From Marisa cornuarietis (Eukaryota; Mollusca; Gastropoda; Architaenioglossa; Ampullariidae): a stretch of 64,000 bases of DNA. The stretch is taken from the NCBI GenBank assembly GCA_004794655.1, contig SMMW01000085.1, positions 1,240,001 through 1,304,000 on the forward strand, read 5' to 3'. This document shows, one piece after another, positions 14,401 to 29,400 of this stretch. The number at the start of each line of letters is the position of its first letter. Position 1 is the stretch's first letter. A program made the translations under genes and the position numbers. The notes beneath the pieces were generated by a model. The model was not told where the DNA came from. It saw nothing but the letters and a program-made list of their open reading frames with translations, and ran no database searches.

Positions 14401-17400
14401 ACAAGTACTAGTTATAAGGATAATCCATGCAGGGCATCAGAAACACAAAAAACATGCAAACTTACATCTAGAACCATTTTTTAGATATTCCTGCAACACC
14501 ACATATCCATGTACACACACAACTGACAATTTATCTATGGTTGAGGAGCTGGACTGCAGAGGGTAAAATTTCAAGTGCCTATTACTTCTGCATACAGGCA
14601 TAGCATAATGTTAGCCTAAACTCAGTAAAACCAATTCTCTTGCTAGGACATCTTTTAGTATGGATAAAATGCTGAAAGCATTTCTGACAAGTTGCTGATT
14701 ATAAAAAGAAGTCAGATTGTCTTCTTAGCTACAGTTCAATTACAGTGGAACCTCGGTTAACGACCACAATGCGTTCTGGAAAGTTGGTTGGTATCTGAAA
14801 TGTTCGGTATCCGAAACAGTTTTCCCCATAAGAAATAAAGGAAATAGATTTAATTGGTTTCCAGCCCCTCTTGACTCGCTAATATAAGAAAGTTACAGGC
14901 TATATAGTTTTTCTTTAATGAGAACAGTTACAATACAATATAAATTGAGTTAAATAGACATAAAAACATTAAAGAAAGCAATTAAACATAAGAAAACATT
15001 TAGTAAACATAAGAAAACTTTCCATTTTGACCGTGATGTGATGGCGTGATGCTAACACCTTTTAACTGTTTCTCATTTATATACACAAGCAACAACTTTT
15101 TTTACTTGTTCCATTATTTGAGCCCTTTGCTTTGTTAAAGTACTCCTTTCGAAACATTAGCTGCTCCTTGTGCTTTAAAATCGTCGAGATTGTCGACTTC
15201 GACATACCATATTTTGCGGTGATATCCGACACACACATGCCTCCTTCATACTTTGAAATCATTTCCTTTTTCAAGTCAATTGTTGGCCGCTTCCTTTTCA
15301 CTACCTTGCTACTATTGCTCTTAATATTCTTTGTAGCCATGATTGAGGGCTATATTATTAAAATAAAGCACAAAAATCACTAAATAAGAACAGATAAAGA
15401 TAAGGAATGGCCGATCGTAGCTGTGTGTCAAGTGCAACTAATGCTAAAATCTGAGGTGCTGGTCGGTCACGTGTGGGTGACGTGACTGTTTGGTATGCGA
15501 ATTTTTTTCGGTATCCGGTGCAAATTTTTAACGAAATTGTTGGTCGTTATCCAAAATGTTCGCTATCAGAGGCGTTCGCTAACCGAGGTTCCACTGTACA
15601 TCAATTTTTGTCCGTATTGAAGTTAAAGTGTTTGATTCCCTTCACATTCTTTGCTATGAGGGCTTTAATGAGATACTTCATACAAGACTGACAGGTAGAC
15701 AACATGTCTTTATGACACCTGATGTGTGCAGGTATCCCCCCAATGTCAACACCAGTCCAGATCCCTATTCACGTGGTGGATAGTTCTAATCCTGTGTTTC
15801 CAGACCAGCAGACAGAAGTGAAAATCCCCGAGAACATGGCTATGCATTCCCCTGTTCTTAGTATTCAGGCTGTCAGTCCTAAGGGTCAGAAGCTAATCTA
15901 CTCAATCCATGATGGTGACAAATATGGAGACTTCGCAGTAGACTTTAATACAGGTACTTTTTTGTATATTTGCTTACATAAATGTGTATGTGCAGATGTG
16001 TGTGTGGCCTTTCTTGCATATCTGTGTGTGCATGGTGGGGGAGGAATATGTGTGGGTGGTCATATATGTGTGTATTTGGAATAGATCACTGAGTGCCCTT
16101 GTACCAGATGCTGTGACAAATGATCCTTCGTTTAGTGGAGTGATACAGTGTGTGGCAAAAGAATATGGAAGAGTTACAGAAATCACATAATAACATGCTA
16201 ACCATAACAATTTTTGCTGCAGTTATTTTGGTGGGTCAGCCACTGGAGCTCAATGATTTGCATGAACGAAGGAAAAAAAAACCATGTAGGCTTCATCCAA
16301 CACTGTACAGATTCTTTAAAACCAGTCTTTGTTGGGTTGTAAATATATATAATGATAGCAAGAATATTTAGCACAACAACAGGGACATGTTACCCAGTAA
16401 CAGAATTTTGTACCTTTATCTACATCATCATAGAACAATTCAAACTAAATTTGCCATCTTGCACTTTTATTAGCAGATTGTTTGGACTTTAAAGTTTTTG
16501 CTTGAGGATGTTTCATCAGTTCATGCACAAAGAGCCCAGTGAGAACAACTGTGAGCACTTAAAAAAAATTTAAAAACTTTTCACAGAAATAGTACCGTTG
16601 AAGGCTCAGGATTATCAATAATCAGGAGTACTTCAGGTCTGCAGGGCACTGTCTGCTCAGACAGAATCCTTTACCTGTGAACATGTAGTGGCCCAGTTTT
16701 GAGACATCATGTGCTTGCATGAGAGGGGAGGGGTGAGCTGTTGTTCACTGGTGTGCTGAGTTAAGTAACCCTTTACCCCAACCACCCCTCCACAATCCCT
16801 CCACTTCCCAGTTACTAACATTTCCCACAGAAACCTGTGGTGAGGGTTAACCTGGCGATACTGTCTTGTCACAACTAAACCTAGACCTTATTTGGTGATT
16901 ATCTTTTTTTTACCACTTGTCAAGATTTCCATAAATTTCCCTTTGGCAAGACAAGCAAATTGACAGAAATTGATTAAAAAATATTCAGTGGTAAGGATTG
17001 TCAAAGCAATTGATAGAAATGTGAAATATGTAGTACTAATACATTCACAAAAGTACCAGAAAAGTGACATTTGTGCAAGGAACCATAATCTAATTACTTG
17101 AATTATTGTACAGATATAGTAACATTGATTAAAATCTTTACAGTGCACTTTGTAATTGCTTGTTATTGCCTTTTCCCATTGCACTTTGTTCGCTGTCAGA
17201 TATGGATATTTTAGGCCCATGTAAGTACAATTCTTTTTATCCCAGGAAGAAAAATCGTTTGTGACTAACCTTTTGTGCACCCTAACATCATCACCAACTA
17301 GAGACCCTGCAGCGGTCACCCCAAGCTTGGCTTTTGGAAGTCTGGTTTTAGCTACAAGGCCAGCATCTTTCTAGCTATAAGCCAAGAAAGAACCTGGTGT

Positions 17401-20400
17401 TGGCTGAAAAATGTTGAGTGGATGAGTTCATTCAGCTTTGTTGTTTTTTAACCGTGTGATTAACTAAAGGTTTTCCTGCTTTAAAGCTTGTATTTTTAAA
17501 ATTAGACTTCCTTTGCTTATTGTTGGTGGCCTCAGTTAATTTTTCATTCTTTTCTTTCTACTAACAGGGAATTTGTTGTTTTTTGTTTAATTAACTGCTT
17601 AATATTTGGCATATAGCAAAAGAAGAAGCTATTAAAGCTGTTTGGGGGTGGGGGGGTATTTTCTTGTGCACATTACACAGTTATATAGCACAGTATAGTG
17701 ATATATAGCTGTTATGGATGCCAAACATATTTTTGAAAAAAGGACCTGCATTAAAGTGGGAAGCAGTTTCTGTTTTTCCTAATGGGTGGGTAAAGCTCAG
17801 TGCAAAATACTATTTCTCCAAATCTGGGTGAATATGCCTCTTCTGAGACATGTCTAAAAACATCACTATGCACAGAGAGAGGTCATGAGGTCATGACATC
17901 CCAAATCAACATATGTTCCCAGCTCTCCTATTGGCTGAATATAAATGTCTTTGCACTATTTTGACATCTGTGTTTTTGACCTCTTTCTTTGCATGAAGAT
18001 GTTTGTAGGTGTGCATCTCAAGAATGGAAGTGGGTGGGGTATTTTCACCCTGATTTGAGAAACTGGTAACTTGCACCTGGTCCCACTCATTAGAAAAACA
18101 TTTTGCGCCCCACTTGTTCTTTAAGCTATAAGCATTTGTAGTATAAGAGAATTTTGCAGTGGCATTGTGTATTGGTCATTCCACCTAAGTTCTTTTATTT
18201 ATCCTTCTTCACACACAATCCCTCCCACCCCCTTAACCACTCTCAACAATGCAGGTCTCCATCACAAGATAATCTTTGTGAGCTAAACCAATCATTTTTG
18301 ATGGGCATAATTTGTCTGGGTGTTTATTGCATGAATTTGTCTTCACATTTTGATAACCCTCCCAATCTGTCAGTTACATAATATATAATGCGCCATTCCA
18401 CATTCTTTTTTGTCAAATACAATTTTTAAAACAGTTTATGTAGTGATTTATTGTTTGTGTAGTGATTTATTGTTCTTAACATTTATGGAATTTGTGAGTT
18501 TTCACTCCTTCTCCCACTGGCATTCATCCAAACTTGAGAACAATTTCTATTTATTTTAATTAAAAACCATTGGCAAAAACTTAAAGCTAAACTTCTCACC
18601 CTCACTGATAGCAGACTTTCATTATATCAATGAAAACAATAGCAGAAAATTACAGGCTTCTTTTGACAAAATTTCCAACAATAATTACCTTAAAAGATCT
18701 TACCTCATTTATTGCCATGGTTTGAATGCTCTTTTACACATACAAAATTAGATTCTACTTGGGGAAAAAAACTAGTTTTCAAATTAGCATTTTTTACATT
18801 AGTTCTCCCCCTACCATTTTCCTGCCTAAGTATTGTCATCTCTTAAAGCGACAGTGGTAACGTATAGCATTACATTGACCACAGTATTGAATCCCAAGAA
18901 TTACAGTGATGATGACATTCATGTATATGGACTCTTGACCACAAAGTTTTCCTTATGACATGAAGCTATGTAATTTCTCTTTTCTATCCTCTATGCAGTC
19001 TTGCATACAATTTTCAGACTTCTTTCCTGATTAATTACTCAGAATGTGATGAAGGATGAGAAATTTATGGAAAGTTATTGTCTGTATTTTCCTTGCCATA
19101 AAATCTATTTAAATTTGATGATGCACTTTCTTAAAGAATATCACACCAAGCCTTCTAAGGGTTTACATGGAATAATGTTAGGCAACTTGCACTAAAATTG
19201 ATAAAAAAAAGCATATTTTCCATTCAAATAAAATACTATAGATGAACTTTGTTTATCAATAGCATTCAAAAAACACAATGTAGAGAATAGAAATGTTTGA
19301 TGTGTTGCTAAATGAAAAGTGTGGTTTGTCATTGTGTGACGTGAGTTATGTCAACAGAAGAAAATGTGCTCTGCAGCCTAGTTTAATTTTTAATGATAGG
19401 TGATGACTGGTGTCTGCTGTATAATGAAAAGATTGGTGCCATTACAATCAACTTTTATAAGATAATGAAGTGATAAGTGATGAACTGATGCAATATAGAA
19501 TTTTTAGGCTACAAAGTATGCTGTACTACCTGTTTCATGTTTTTTATATCGATAAATATAATCTCTAATGTATCTGCATTTATTTATATAAAATGCTGCA
19601 ATTCTGCAGCAACAGAAATGTGCAGCAGAACAAGGGTAGATGTATTTAGTGGAGGAATATAAAAACAAATACATTTCACTTATTTGAAGTCTGCACACTT
19701 TTCAGCTTTTTAAAGAGTTCAGAAGAAATATGAAGAAACTTGCTTTGAGTTTTAAAAAAAAAATTCAAATTTCCTTGTAAATACTTGCGGGCTCTGGGTG
19801 AGGCCTTATGTGCAACTAGCACGAAGAGGATTGATTGATTGTAAATACTTAGCAGGATTTGTACTGACTGATATTTGGAAAGTTTGGTTATTAGCTTCCC
19901 TTATCCACAAAGATTTCACAACCTACAAAACAAGTCAGCTATTTAGCATCATGTGCTACAGTGAGATTTTTATTATATTTAAATTTCCTATGTACACTAC
20001 AGTTTTTTTTATTGCATGAATTATTAATGTTGTTGTAATGATGACAGACTTCCCTGTCAGCATGTGAATGTAAGTTTTCCCTGTTTTCCATGTGGGTGAA
20101 TTTTATTTATTATACCATTTGTTCTTCCCCCTCTCCATCTCTCTCTGTTACCCTCCTTTCTTGCTGCACATCTTTCTGTCTCAACTAGGATGATGTAATT
20201 ATATCTCATGACTGCAGGGTTCCTGAACTCTTAAAACCAGTTTCATTTAGTCTGGGGCACATCTGATCCCCACAGTGCATTGAATGCTACTTCTGTTCAG
20301 TACTTGTACATAATTATGTTATTTATACATAATTACATTACAAGGCTAAAGGGACAGAAAATTTTCACTGGTGATCTGAATGAGATTACTGAATGTCATC

Positions 20401-23400
20401 ATTTTCATTTTAAAGAACTACACTACCAAAATTAAATAGATTTGTCAGACATAATATAGACTAATTGTGTGATGGTTAAAAACATGTACAATGATTTTCA
20501 GCAATATGTCTTATACTGCATGTTCTTCCAGTTCCTTACTGGGTTTTTTTATGAAACACTTTTTTGCTGTTAGTTTAGCACACAGACTACCCTTTGTTTT
20601 GCAGGTATGTAAAAAGGGGACTCCACATTAGTTGGTACATGCAGGAACCTCAGATTTCTGCAGGTCTTCAGAAATACCACATTTCTTTTTTTTTAAAGAC
20701 ATTTGTGTGTGTGTGTGCTTGCAGGCCTGATCTCTGTTGTTGGACAGCTAGATTATGAGAGTCAACCTAGGTACGAGCTGGTTATCCGAGCCAGTGATGT
20801 CAACTCAGCCAGTTACGCTGACACACATGTCTATATCTACCTTGAGGTTTGAACTTTAGTTTCATAATAACTTCATATTACTCTTATCTCATGTCTGTTC
20901 TAAGGATATGCCAATGCATTTTGTATGTAATGAAGAAGAGTGCCCATGGGGAAATGTTACGTGCATGGTTGTACAAGTGCATGCATGTATTTTTGTAGTC
21001 ATGCATCTATTTTTATTTATTTATCATCTCACCAAATATAGTCATTAATGTTCTAAAGTAAGATGTATAAGTCCTTTTAGATTTTAAATATGTATTTAAT
21101 GTATTAAACAACATAACTTTAAAGTGGAACAGTTTAAGGGTGGGATTTATATTTAGCTTTATATGCAGAATTCTTTGCATCACAGTGAGGGCCTAGAATC
21201 CATAGGCCTTCATTAGATCTAAATCGTTTATGAATACCTGGTTTATTTGTGTGTCTGCAGGATGTAAATGACAACCCTCCAGCATTTGAGAGTCTGCGCT
21301 ACACAGCTACAGTGTCTGAAGTAGCACGGGTAGGGACCTCAGTCTTACAGGTGTCTGCTGATGATGCTGACAGCAGTGCAAACAGTTTGCTGCACTACAG
21401 CCTGTCACCAATTTCACCAGACAGTCAGGATGCACAGTTTTTCTATATCAATGGTGAAACTGGTGCCATTTTCTTACTCAGGTTTGTTATACTGTGTGTG
21501 AGTAGTTGTGTAGTATGTAAAAGCTACCATTTAAATTGTTGTTACCATTTAGAAATTGTCAGAATTGCGATTCTTCCTGAGAGGTAAACACTCTGTGTTG
21601 TAAGAGATGATACATGTTACCATTATCTAAATGTTAATGTATTGAAATATTAATGTCGTTTGTTTTTTGGTTTGTTTTTGGTTTAGTTAAGTATAAGCCT
21701 TTTTGGAAATATTCTGAAATTATCAGATTATGTTGATTGCATTGCTACCTTTTCTAGATTAAAATTTTTTTATGGGAACGGCTTGGAGAAAGGGGATAAA
21801 TACTCATAGTCTTGTCCATTACTTTGATACACCACAAACACTTTATTGTTCTTTGGTTATGTGACTACAGGCCCCTGGATCACGAGCAGCAGGCTGAGTT
21901 CCGGTTTTTAGCTGTAGCTACTGATAGTGGTATGCCTGCCAGAAGCTCATCTGCCTTAGTTCACATCGTTGTCCTCGACATCAATGACAATGCTCCAGTC
22001 TTCCTTCAACCCTCTTTCAGCTGCTACATCACAGACCAAGCCCAGCGCCGGCAGCTGGTCACCAAGGTGATGGCTGAGGATGCCGATGACACAGACAAGG
22101 GCAGACTGTCATATTCAATTACAGGTGGAAACGAGAAGCAAGCTTTCACCATAAATTCTACTTCTGGATTGATAACAGTATCTGAACAACGCAGGCCTGA
22201 CTTCAGCCCAGCATATGTGCTGAGTGTTTCTGTGAGCGATGGATTCTACACTAGTTTTGCTCGAGTGTCTATTACAGTTCGGAATACAAACAAGCACACT
22301 CCAAGATTTTCAGAAGAGACATACTATGTAGAAGTGTCAGAAATGCACCCAAAAGGGACAATTGTGATAGCTTTATCAGCCATGGATAATGATCGAGGAA
22401 ATTATGGCATGCTGACCTACACCCTTCCAAGTCAGCACATGGCCGACATCTTCAGCATTGATGCTGACACAGGTGAGAAGTCCAGGTTTTCTTGATGTTG
22501 TTTTTAGTGGTGTTGGCTTTGTTTCTTCATTTTCTGTCTTTTTTCTAGTTGGTGCTGCTCCAAGTCTCCTGTTTATGCATTTGACGCATAAAAGAAGACT
22601 TGATTGTTCGCTTGTGATCTAGGAATCATGACCGTAATGAGAGAAAATTAGAAATCTTATAAGAAGTGAATTTTCCCCTCACACAATTTGTACACATTCA
22701 AAAACTTTTTGTTTGAAATTAAATACCAAATTAAAAAAAACAACAAAAATTGAGAGCGATTGATAAATGTCATTGTCATGGCATGCAGTAAAGGCACCAA
22801 CATCAAGTTCTCGTCAGTAAAAGTTGTAAAGGTACCAGTGATTGTTTTCATACAGTCTCTCTCTTTTTTAAAAAAATCTTTATCAACCTCTTTTGTTTAA
22901 ACACTGTAGAGAGCCCTACAGATTAGACTTTGCAAGTCTAAATGATCTTAAAGTATTTTTTGACCTTTAATAGTGTTTGTGCCTTTACCTCACAGTCAGA
23001 AGGTTTACAGAGGTCCAAAGTGTCACTCTTTATTGTTGTATAAAATGCTCAAAATTCTCTGGTAGCATCAGAAAATCGAGAATTTAGAAATTATTTTTCC
23101 TTTTTAAATTTGTAGGGGTGGGGGGTACTCACCATATTTTTTTAAAATCTTCCTTACTTTACAATCCTGGGGTCCTTTGTATTTAAATTTTGTTGAAATG
23201 TAAATCTTTCAGATTAGCCATTTTCTTTTTATGCAGGTGAAATTACAACACTTCAGATTTTAGACCGAGAAAAGACCAGTGGATACGAAATGACTGTAGC
23301 TGCAACAGACAATGGAGGCAGGATGGGCTTTGCTACTTTACAAATTGTTGTGAAAGATGAAAATGACAACATGCCACATTTTCTTATGGAAGAATACCGT

Positions 23401-26400
23401 GCCAACATCCATTTCAATGCCACCATTGGCACATCCATCATACAGGTACCTGGCTGTTAGTTTTCTTAGTACAACATTAAGATAAACAATATTTTGTCAT
23501 TACTTATTAATGTATAAGAATTTATTACTTGCTAGTAATGAGCACATCTGTCTCAGGTAAAAGCAGTTGATGCAGATTTAGATGAGAATGGTCGTGTACA
23601 ATATGTGATTCATCCGGGTGATGATACAAGCATCAACCAGCTCTTTACCATTGACCCAGACAGTGGAGTCATTTCAGTGCAAACAAGCCTCTTATTTGCA
23701 GGTAAGACATGAGTCGTATTCAATATTATTCAAAACTAGCATGGATACCTTTTGATTAAGTTTTAACATTAAAAAAGTTGTCTCACTCTCTTGGGTTTTT
23801 TTTTTCCTTTACCATGATCCTTCTTGATTGTATAGAACATTCCATGATTGAATGTATTATTTATTCTTGATTTGGAAGTGTTCATTTTAAAATTAGCTTA
23901 ATATTATTTATTGTAATAAGCATATACATTTAATGTGTTTTTTTCTTCCCCAGAAGGCAAAATGTTCCAGTTCTTTGTACGAGCACGTGATCAAGGTGTT
24001 CCTTCTTTGGAGAACCATGTCCCTGTTGAGATTCTGGTCATGGGAGCTGAAGCCTTTCCTCCCCATTTTACTAGCAACCAGCGCTCTTACTTCCTGCAGG
24101 AGGATGAGCCTGCTGGAGGCATTATTGCTACTTTGCGTGCCCAGAGCACCCGACCTGTCTCCTACTCCATTGTGCCTGGAATGACTAACAGCAGTAACAG
24201 GTATCAGGTGTTCTCTATTGATGATTTTGGACAGATCCGGATCCTGCGGCCTTTAGACCACGAGACAACGTCAACATACATGCTGTCTCTTCGAGCCCAG
24301 ACACTGACCTCACCACCTTTGGTTGCACACATGGAGCTACTGATTCAGGTGCGGGACATTAATGACAACCACCCAGAGTTTGAGTCCAGTCCATATACAG
24401 CTACAGTGGTTGAGAATGCTGAAGTTGGAACCAGCATCATCCAGGTCAGAGCACGAGATGAGGACCTCCCGAGACAGTTGGAATACTTTTTTGGAGATGG
24501 CATGGAGGAGCTAGCTAATATTTTCACTGTGGATTCCAAGACTGGCTGGATCAGCCTTTTAACCAAGTTAGACCGTGAAGCACAGGAGGAGTATGTCTTA
24601 AAGATCATTGTTGTGGATTCAGATGATGCAAATAGAATCAACGGCCATGGTGTGCAGCTGAGTGCAACAACCAGTGTTGTCATCACTGTCACAGACTACA
24701 ATGACAATAGTCCTACGTTTGACAAGCCTGTCTTTGTCACAGCTGTCAATGAAGGGGCTCTTCCTGGAACAGTTTTGCTGAAGGTGACATCAACTGACCG
24801 TGATATTGGCGCCAATGCTGATGCAGCTTATCACATAGTTGGTGGCGACCCTTTTGGTCAGTTTCAGATACATTCCACAGGTGAACTGTTTGTCAGTAAG
24901 CCACTGGATCGAGAGAGTCAAAGGAATTACAAGCTCTCACTTGCAGCCACTGATGGAGGGTTTGTTGGATACACTGACGTTTTAGTCACCATACTGGATG
25001 ACAACGACAATGCTCCCATCTGTGAACAGGTAATTTGGCTTTCATCTCTTCAAGGAAAATGTAACTGCCTACAGACATTTTCAGCACCTTGTTATACTTT
25101 AAAAAGGATCTTTTTAAGCAGAAGACTGATTCAGACTGTTTCACAAAGTAAGATTTTTATTTTTTTCAGTCCTTTGTCCAAATTATTGAAAAGGAAGATT
25201 TGCCGCCTGGGAAGCCGATTGCCCAGGTCAAAGCATCTGACAAAGATGAAGCAGGCACAGTCAATGCGGCCATAAGATTCACGTTAGATGGCGAGGGTGC
25301 TGATAGGTTTATGCTTGACAAAGATTCAGGTAAGAACTTTTTCTAACATGCCTAACAGTTCATGAACTATTCAAATAAAAACAAATTATATGAAAGCAAA
25401 ATGGTACAGAAAAAGTGAAAAAAGGATGAGGTTCTTTAATTGGCCTCTAGATGACATTGCAACTGGCCATTTTCCTTCCGAAGGAAATAATGTAATGTGG
25501 ATACACACACACACACACACACACACACGAAGAAAACTATCTTCTTTTTTTGTTAGGCTAGGAATGAAAGGTTACTGAGAAGAATAATTGCAATTATTTT
25601 TTCTCCCAAGAAAGCCAACCTGTTCATGAGATAAAAATTTTTTGCTCTAATTTCATTTCAGGTATCCTGCGAACATCCATAGCTTTAGATCGTGAAACAA
25701 AGACAGATTACACCCTGGTAGCTACAGCAAGAGATGGTGGTGGCCTGTCATGCACCACAGATATTCAGATTTTCTTGCAGGATGTCAATGACAACCCCCC
25801 AACATTCACAAGCAATTTTCAGGACACTCTGACCATTCAAGAAGATGCAAGGGTCAACACATTACTTACCAGAGTGACTACTGTAGACAGGGATGCAGGT
25901 CTGTGCAAAAAAATCTTTATTTGTTAGATTGAGGGAACAAAGTCAGGAGCTATATAGGGAAAAGAATGCATGAATGTCCAGTGTAGATTCGGGCTCTTGT
26001 CTTAAGTAATTCATTAAGTTAGAAAGGTAAGTCAGCTGATGACTCTAAATATCCATGTAGGCACACGCACTCGCTCTGCCTGTGTCACATGTTATAAGGC
26101 GATGCTCTGCCCTGTGTGTCTCATGTTACAAGGTGGTTGTATGCCTGTGTGTCTCAAGTGATAGCCATGTCCTGTGGAGCCCATGCATGTCAGTTGGGCA
26201 TTCATGTTTTCTGACACTCAGTAATATTCACCTGCTCATAATTACTATTTCTCTTGAAGCCCATATTTCTGATAGTTTTGACAGCATGTGATGTCTGGAA
26301 AATATGGCATTGCTTATTTTTCTATAGACGTGAGAGTCATCATGAACAACCAACTAATATATTCTGTGTTGGTGTTCAAAAGGAGCTCACCCCCCCATCT

Positions 26401-29400
26401 AGACTATACCTTTTCATTTTAGTTACTGTAAACATTTAAGTACTGTCTTTTAAAGACTTTATTTATCAGCTTTTCTTCTCAAAAGGTATCAACCGCAACA
26501 CCCAGTACCGTCTGGAGTCAGCAGGCCTGAGTGTGTTCAGCATAGATCCCAAAAGTGGAATTATCTGCCTTGTAAGACCACTAGATCGTGAACAGAATCC
26601 TGAATACAACATCACAGTCATTGCCTACAATGAGGTCAGTGCAGCCCTGATCAAATGTCAAAAAGAAGAATTGCTGTAAGTGCAGACCTGACATGCCTGT
26701 AGTTAATCCAGCATACAAACTTTTTAGTGAATGTGGTTGTTCTTGCAGGAAGCTTTAACAATATGTTTTCCATTTTTTCCTCACAAAATAAGTACATTCT
26801 TTTATAGATTTCACCAGAGTTATCTGCAACTTCTGTTTTGCGTGTGGTGATTCTGGATGTCAACGACAACCCACCCACATTCGAACGCACCAGCTACTAT
26901 TCATCCATCAGTGAGGCAGCAACAGTAGGGACTGAGGTTGTTCGTGTCTGGGCAACAAGCCTAGACATTGGTGCTAATGCTGCAATCACATACTCAATTG
27001 CTGCTGGCAATCAGCAAGGAAAATTCAGCATTGGAGCAGATGATGGTAGGGCATGATTGTTTTATGGGAAATTTTTTAATTGACTTTTCGTAGTGGCTCA
27101 AGGGGTGTTTTTGAAGAACTTTAACTACTTTGGTTTCTGCCTTTAATCTTTACTAAGTTGTATTTACTTATGGAAGATCCATCTCATTTTTTTGCAGACA
27201 GCTAAAGTAATTAATGACTTTCGTGTGACAACCAATAAACATGAAAATGTTGAGCTTTTTTCACCAGAAAACAACTATCTCATATCTACCTTTCATTTGT
27301 GTTCCATTTTTTTCTTTCTAAGAAAAGGATGATAATGATAAAATGCTCTTACTCAACGCTTTTCCCTAAAAGAGCAGTTTTGCCTTATCCAATTACATTC
27401 AACAAACGGGAACAAGCACTCACTATCTGGTAGAGTAGCTACAGATGCTCTTCTACCCACCTCACCGCCTTCATGTAATCTTTGTGACTGTTGCAAATTA
27501 CATAATATTGCATTATATACAAATAATATTGCAGATTATACATGTGTCTGTGATATACATGCAAAATAGTCAATAAACATGAAGGAACTAAACAAATCAA
27601 CCCTTTGCCCAGTTCTTATTAAAAGGCTCAACTGGCCATTTCCCAACTTGTGCTGACAGGTATCTTAAAGGTTGCGGAACCTCTGGACCACGAGCTAGCA
27701 CGAGAATACTTTTTGACCATTTTGGCACGTGACCATGGTTCACCTCCACTCAGCAACACAGCCATCATCAGCATCAACATCACTGATGTCAATGATAATC
27801 CTCCTCGCTTTAGTCAGGATGCTTACTCCACTGTGATCAATGAGATGATTGCAGAAGGAACAGAGGTGTTCAAAGTAAGATATTGTACCACTCTTCTGTT
27901 CAAATGGAAAAAGTGCCATATGCTAGAAATTATCATTATTGTTGAATTATAGTACTGTAAGGTGTATTTATTTATTCTCCATCTGTTGCTAAAATATGTG
28001 AACAAATTATAGACTTGCATGTACAGTTTCTTCTTTTATGGTGGATATCAGGTGTTCTGTCTATTTTTAAAAGGTCCTGGTAGTATTTTTAGTGATATTG
28101 TCAAATTATTTCTTATGAATAGTATTACCAAATGACATAAAGGTTTGAAATGTTGCCACATCTTTCTCCACCAGCAGAGTTTCTAACATCCTATTGCCAA
28201 TCAGTCTTGAGTTATTTTATCTGCTGTTTCGTCATTTTTTTGGTTTATTTTTATGCGAACACAGGTTTATTCTTCTGTATTTTTTTTTTTAATCAAAGTC
28301 TGTTTTGTAAGCCTCACCCCAGCATTGTGAGTGTTTTGATGTCTTATGCAGGTGATGGCAACTGATGCAGATGGCTTTGCTAACTCCATCATCACCTACA
28401 GCATAATTGATGGCAACCCCACAGGCAATTTTGTGATTGGTCCAAAGGATGGCATCATTCAGATCTCATCACCACTCGACAGAGAAAAGGTATATGATGG
28501 CAGTCCTTTAATTCCTAATGTATTTAATGTACTGTATATGATGGCAATTTGTAAATGACTAATGTACCTGATGAACTATATATGATGACTATCTTCTAAT
28601 TATTAATATAGTTTAAAAATATATTTTTTCTCTCATGTGAGAGAGAGAGAATGAGCTGGGTTTTTGAATTATTGTCTAATATCTTTCTTTCACCACCTAT
28701 AAAGTGCTACTTAATTGTTTGGTGTGTTTTATTTTGCTCCACAGATAAATCGCCACACATTGGTTATTCAGGCAAGGGACTCAGGCCAGCCTATGTTGTA
28801 TACTACTGCAGTGATCAACATAGCAGTGGAAGATGCTAATGACAATCCACCACGTTTCCAAAATGCAACCTACACAGCTCAGGTCCAGGTGAGAGAGAGA
28901 AGGTAGAAGCAAGGAGGGTGAAGATGTACTTATGATGTATTGACCTGCAGAGCAGTAATGTCTGCCTGTGGTGGGGTTACAGAGCACAATCGTTTTGGAA
29001 ACATGTGCCTCTGTTGAGGTTACAACAAAAGGTTTTGAAATATGATCACAGAAGTTAATAATCGCCCCTTCTGGACCACAATGTAATATGCTCGTAGCCA
29101 TAACATTCTTATTTCTGAAGCGTCATTTATAACATGGAATTCATATATGGATCCAAGATCTAGCTTGCTTAGAACAGAGCATATGCTGTGGTGTTATTGG
29201 TGGCAGTATGAGAATGTAGGTGGCGCCTGTGTTGTTGATATCAAGGAGATAAATGCATAGAAATATGGTAGCTGGATGTTAAGAGCACAAAAACAGCCTG
29301 CATGTAAATTATTGTTTGTTTTTTTTAAGGCAAAGTATATTGATGGTAAATACTTAATCTTAGCATCACATCCACAGTTTTTTCCCTTTTCCATACATAA

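Larger units (their letters stand above)
13876..15731 (+). other. Intron between exons w10 and w11
   Basis: This 1.86 kb intron contains an antisense SINE (about 14150-14330) and a complete TIR-bounded Tigger-like element (14743-15596). Nothing else recognisable. Confidence 0.8.

Noticed and set aside
15132..15383. A plus-strand frame within the Tigger element
   Set aside because: It is the reverse complement of the recognisable CENP-B-type HTH frame, which carries the real signature.
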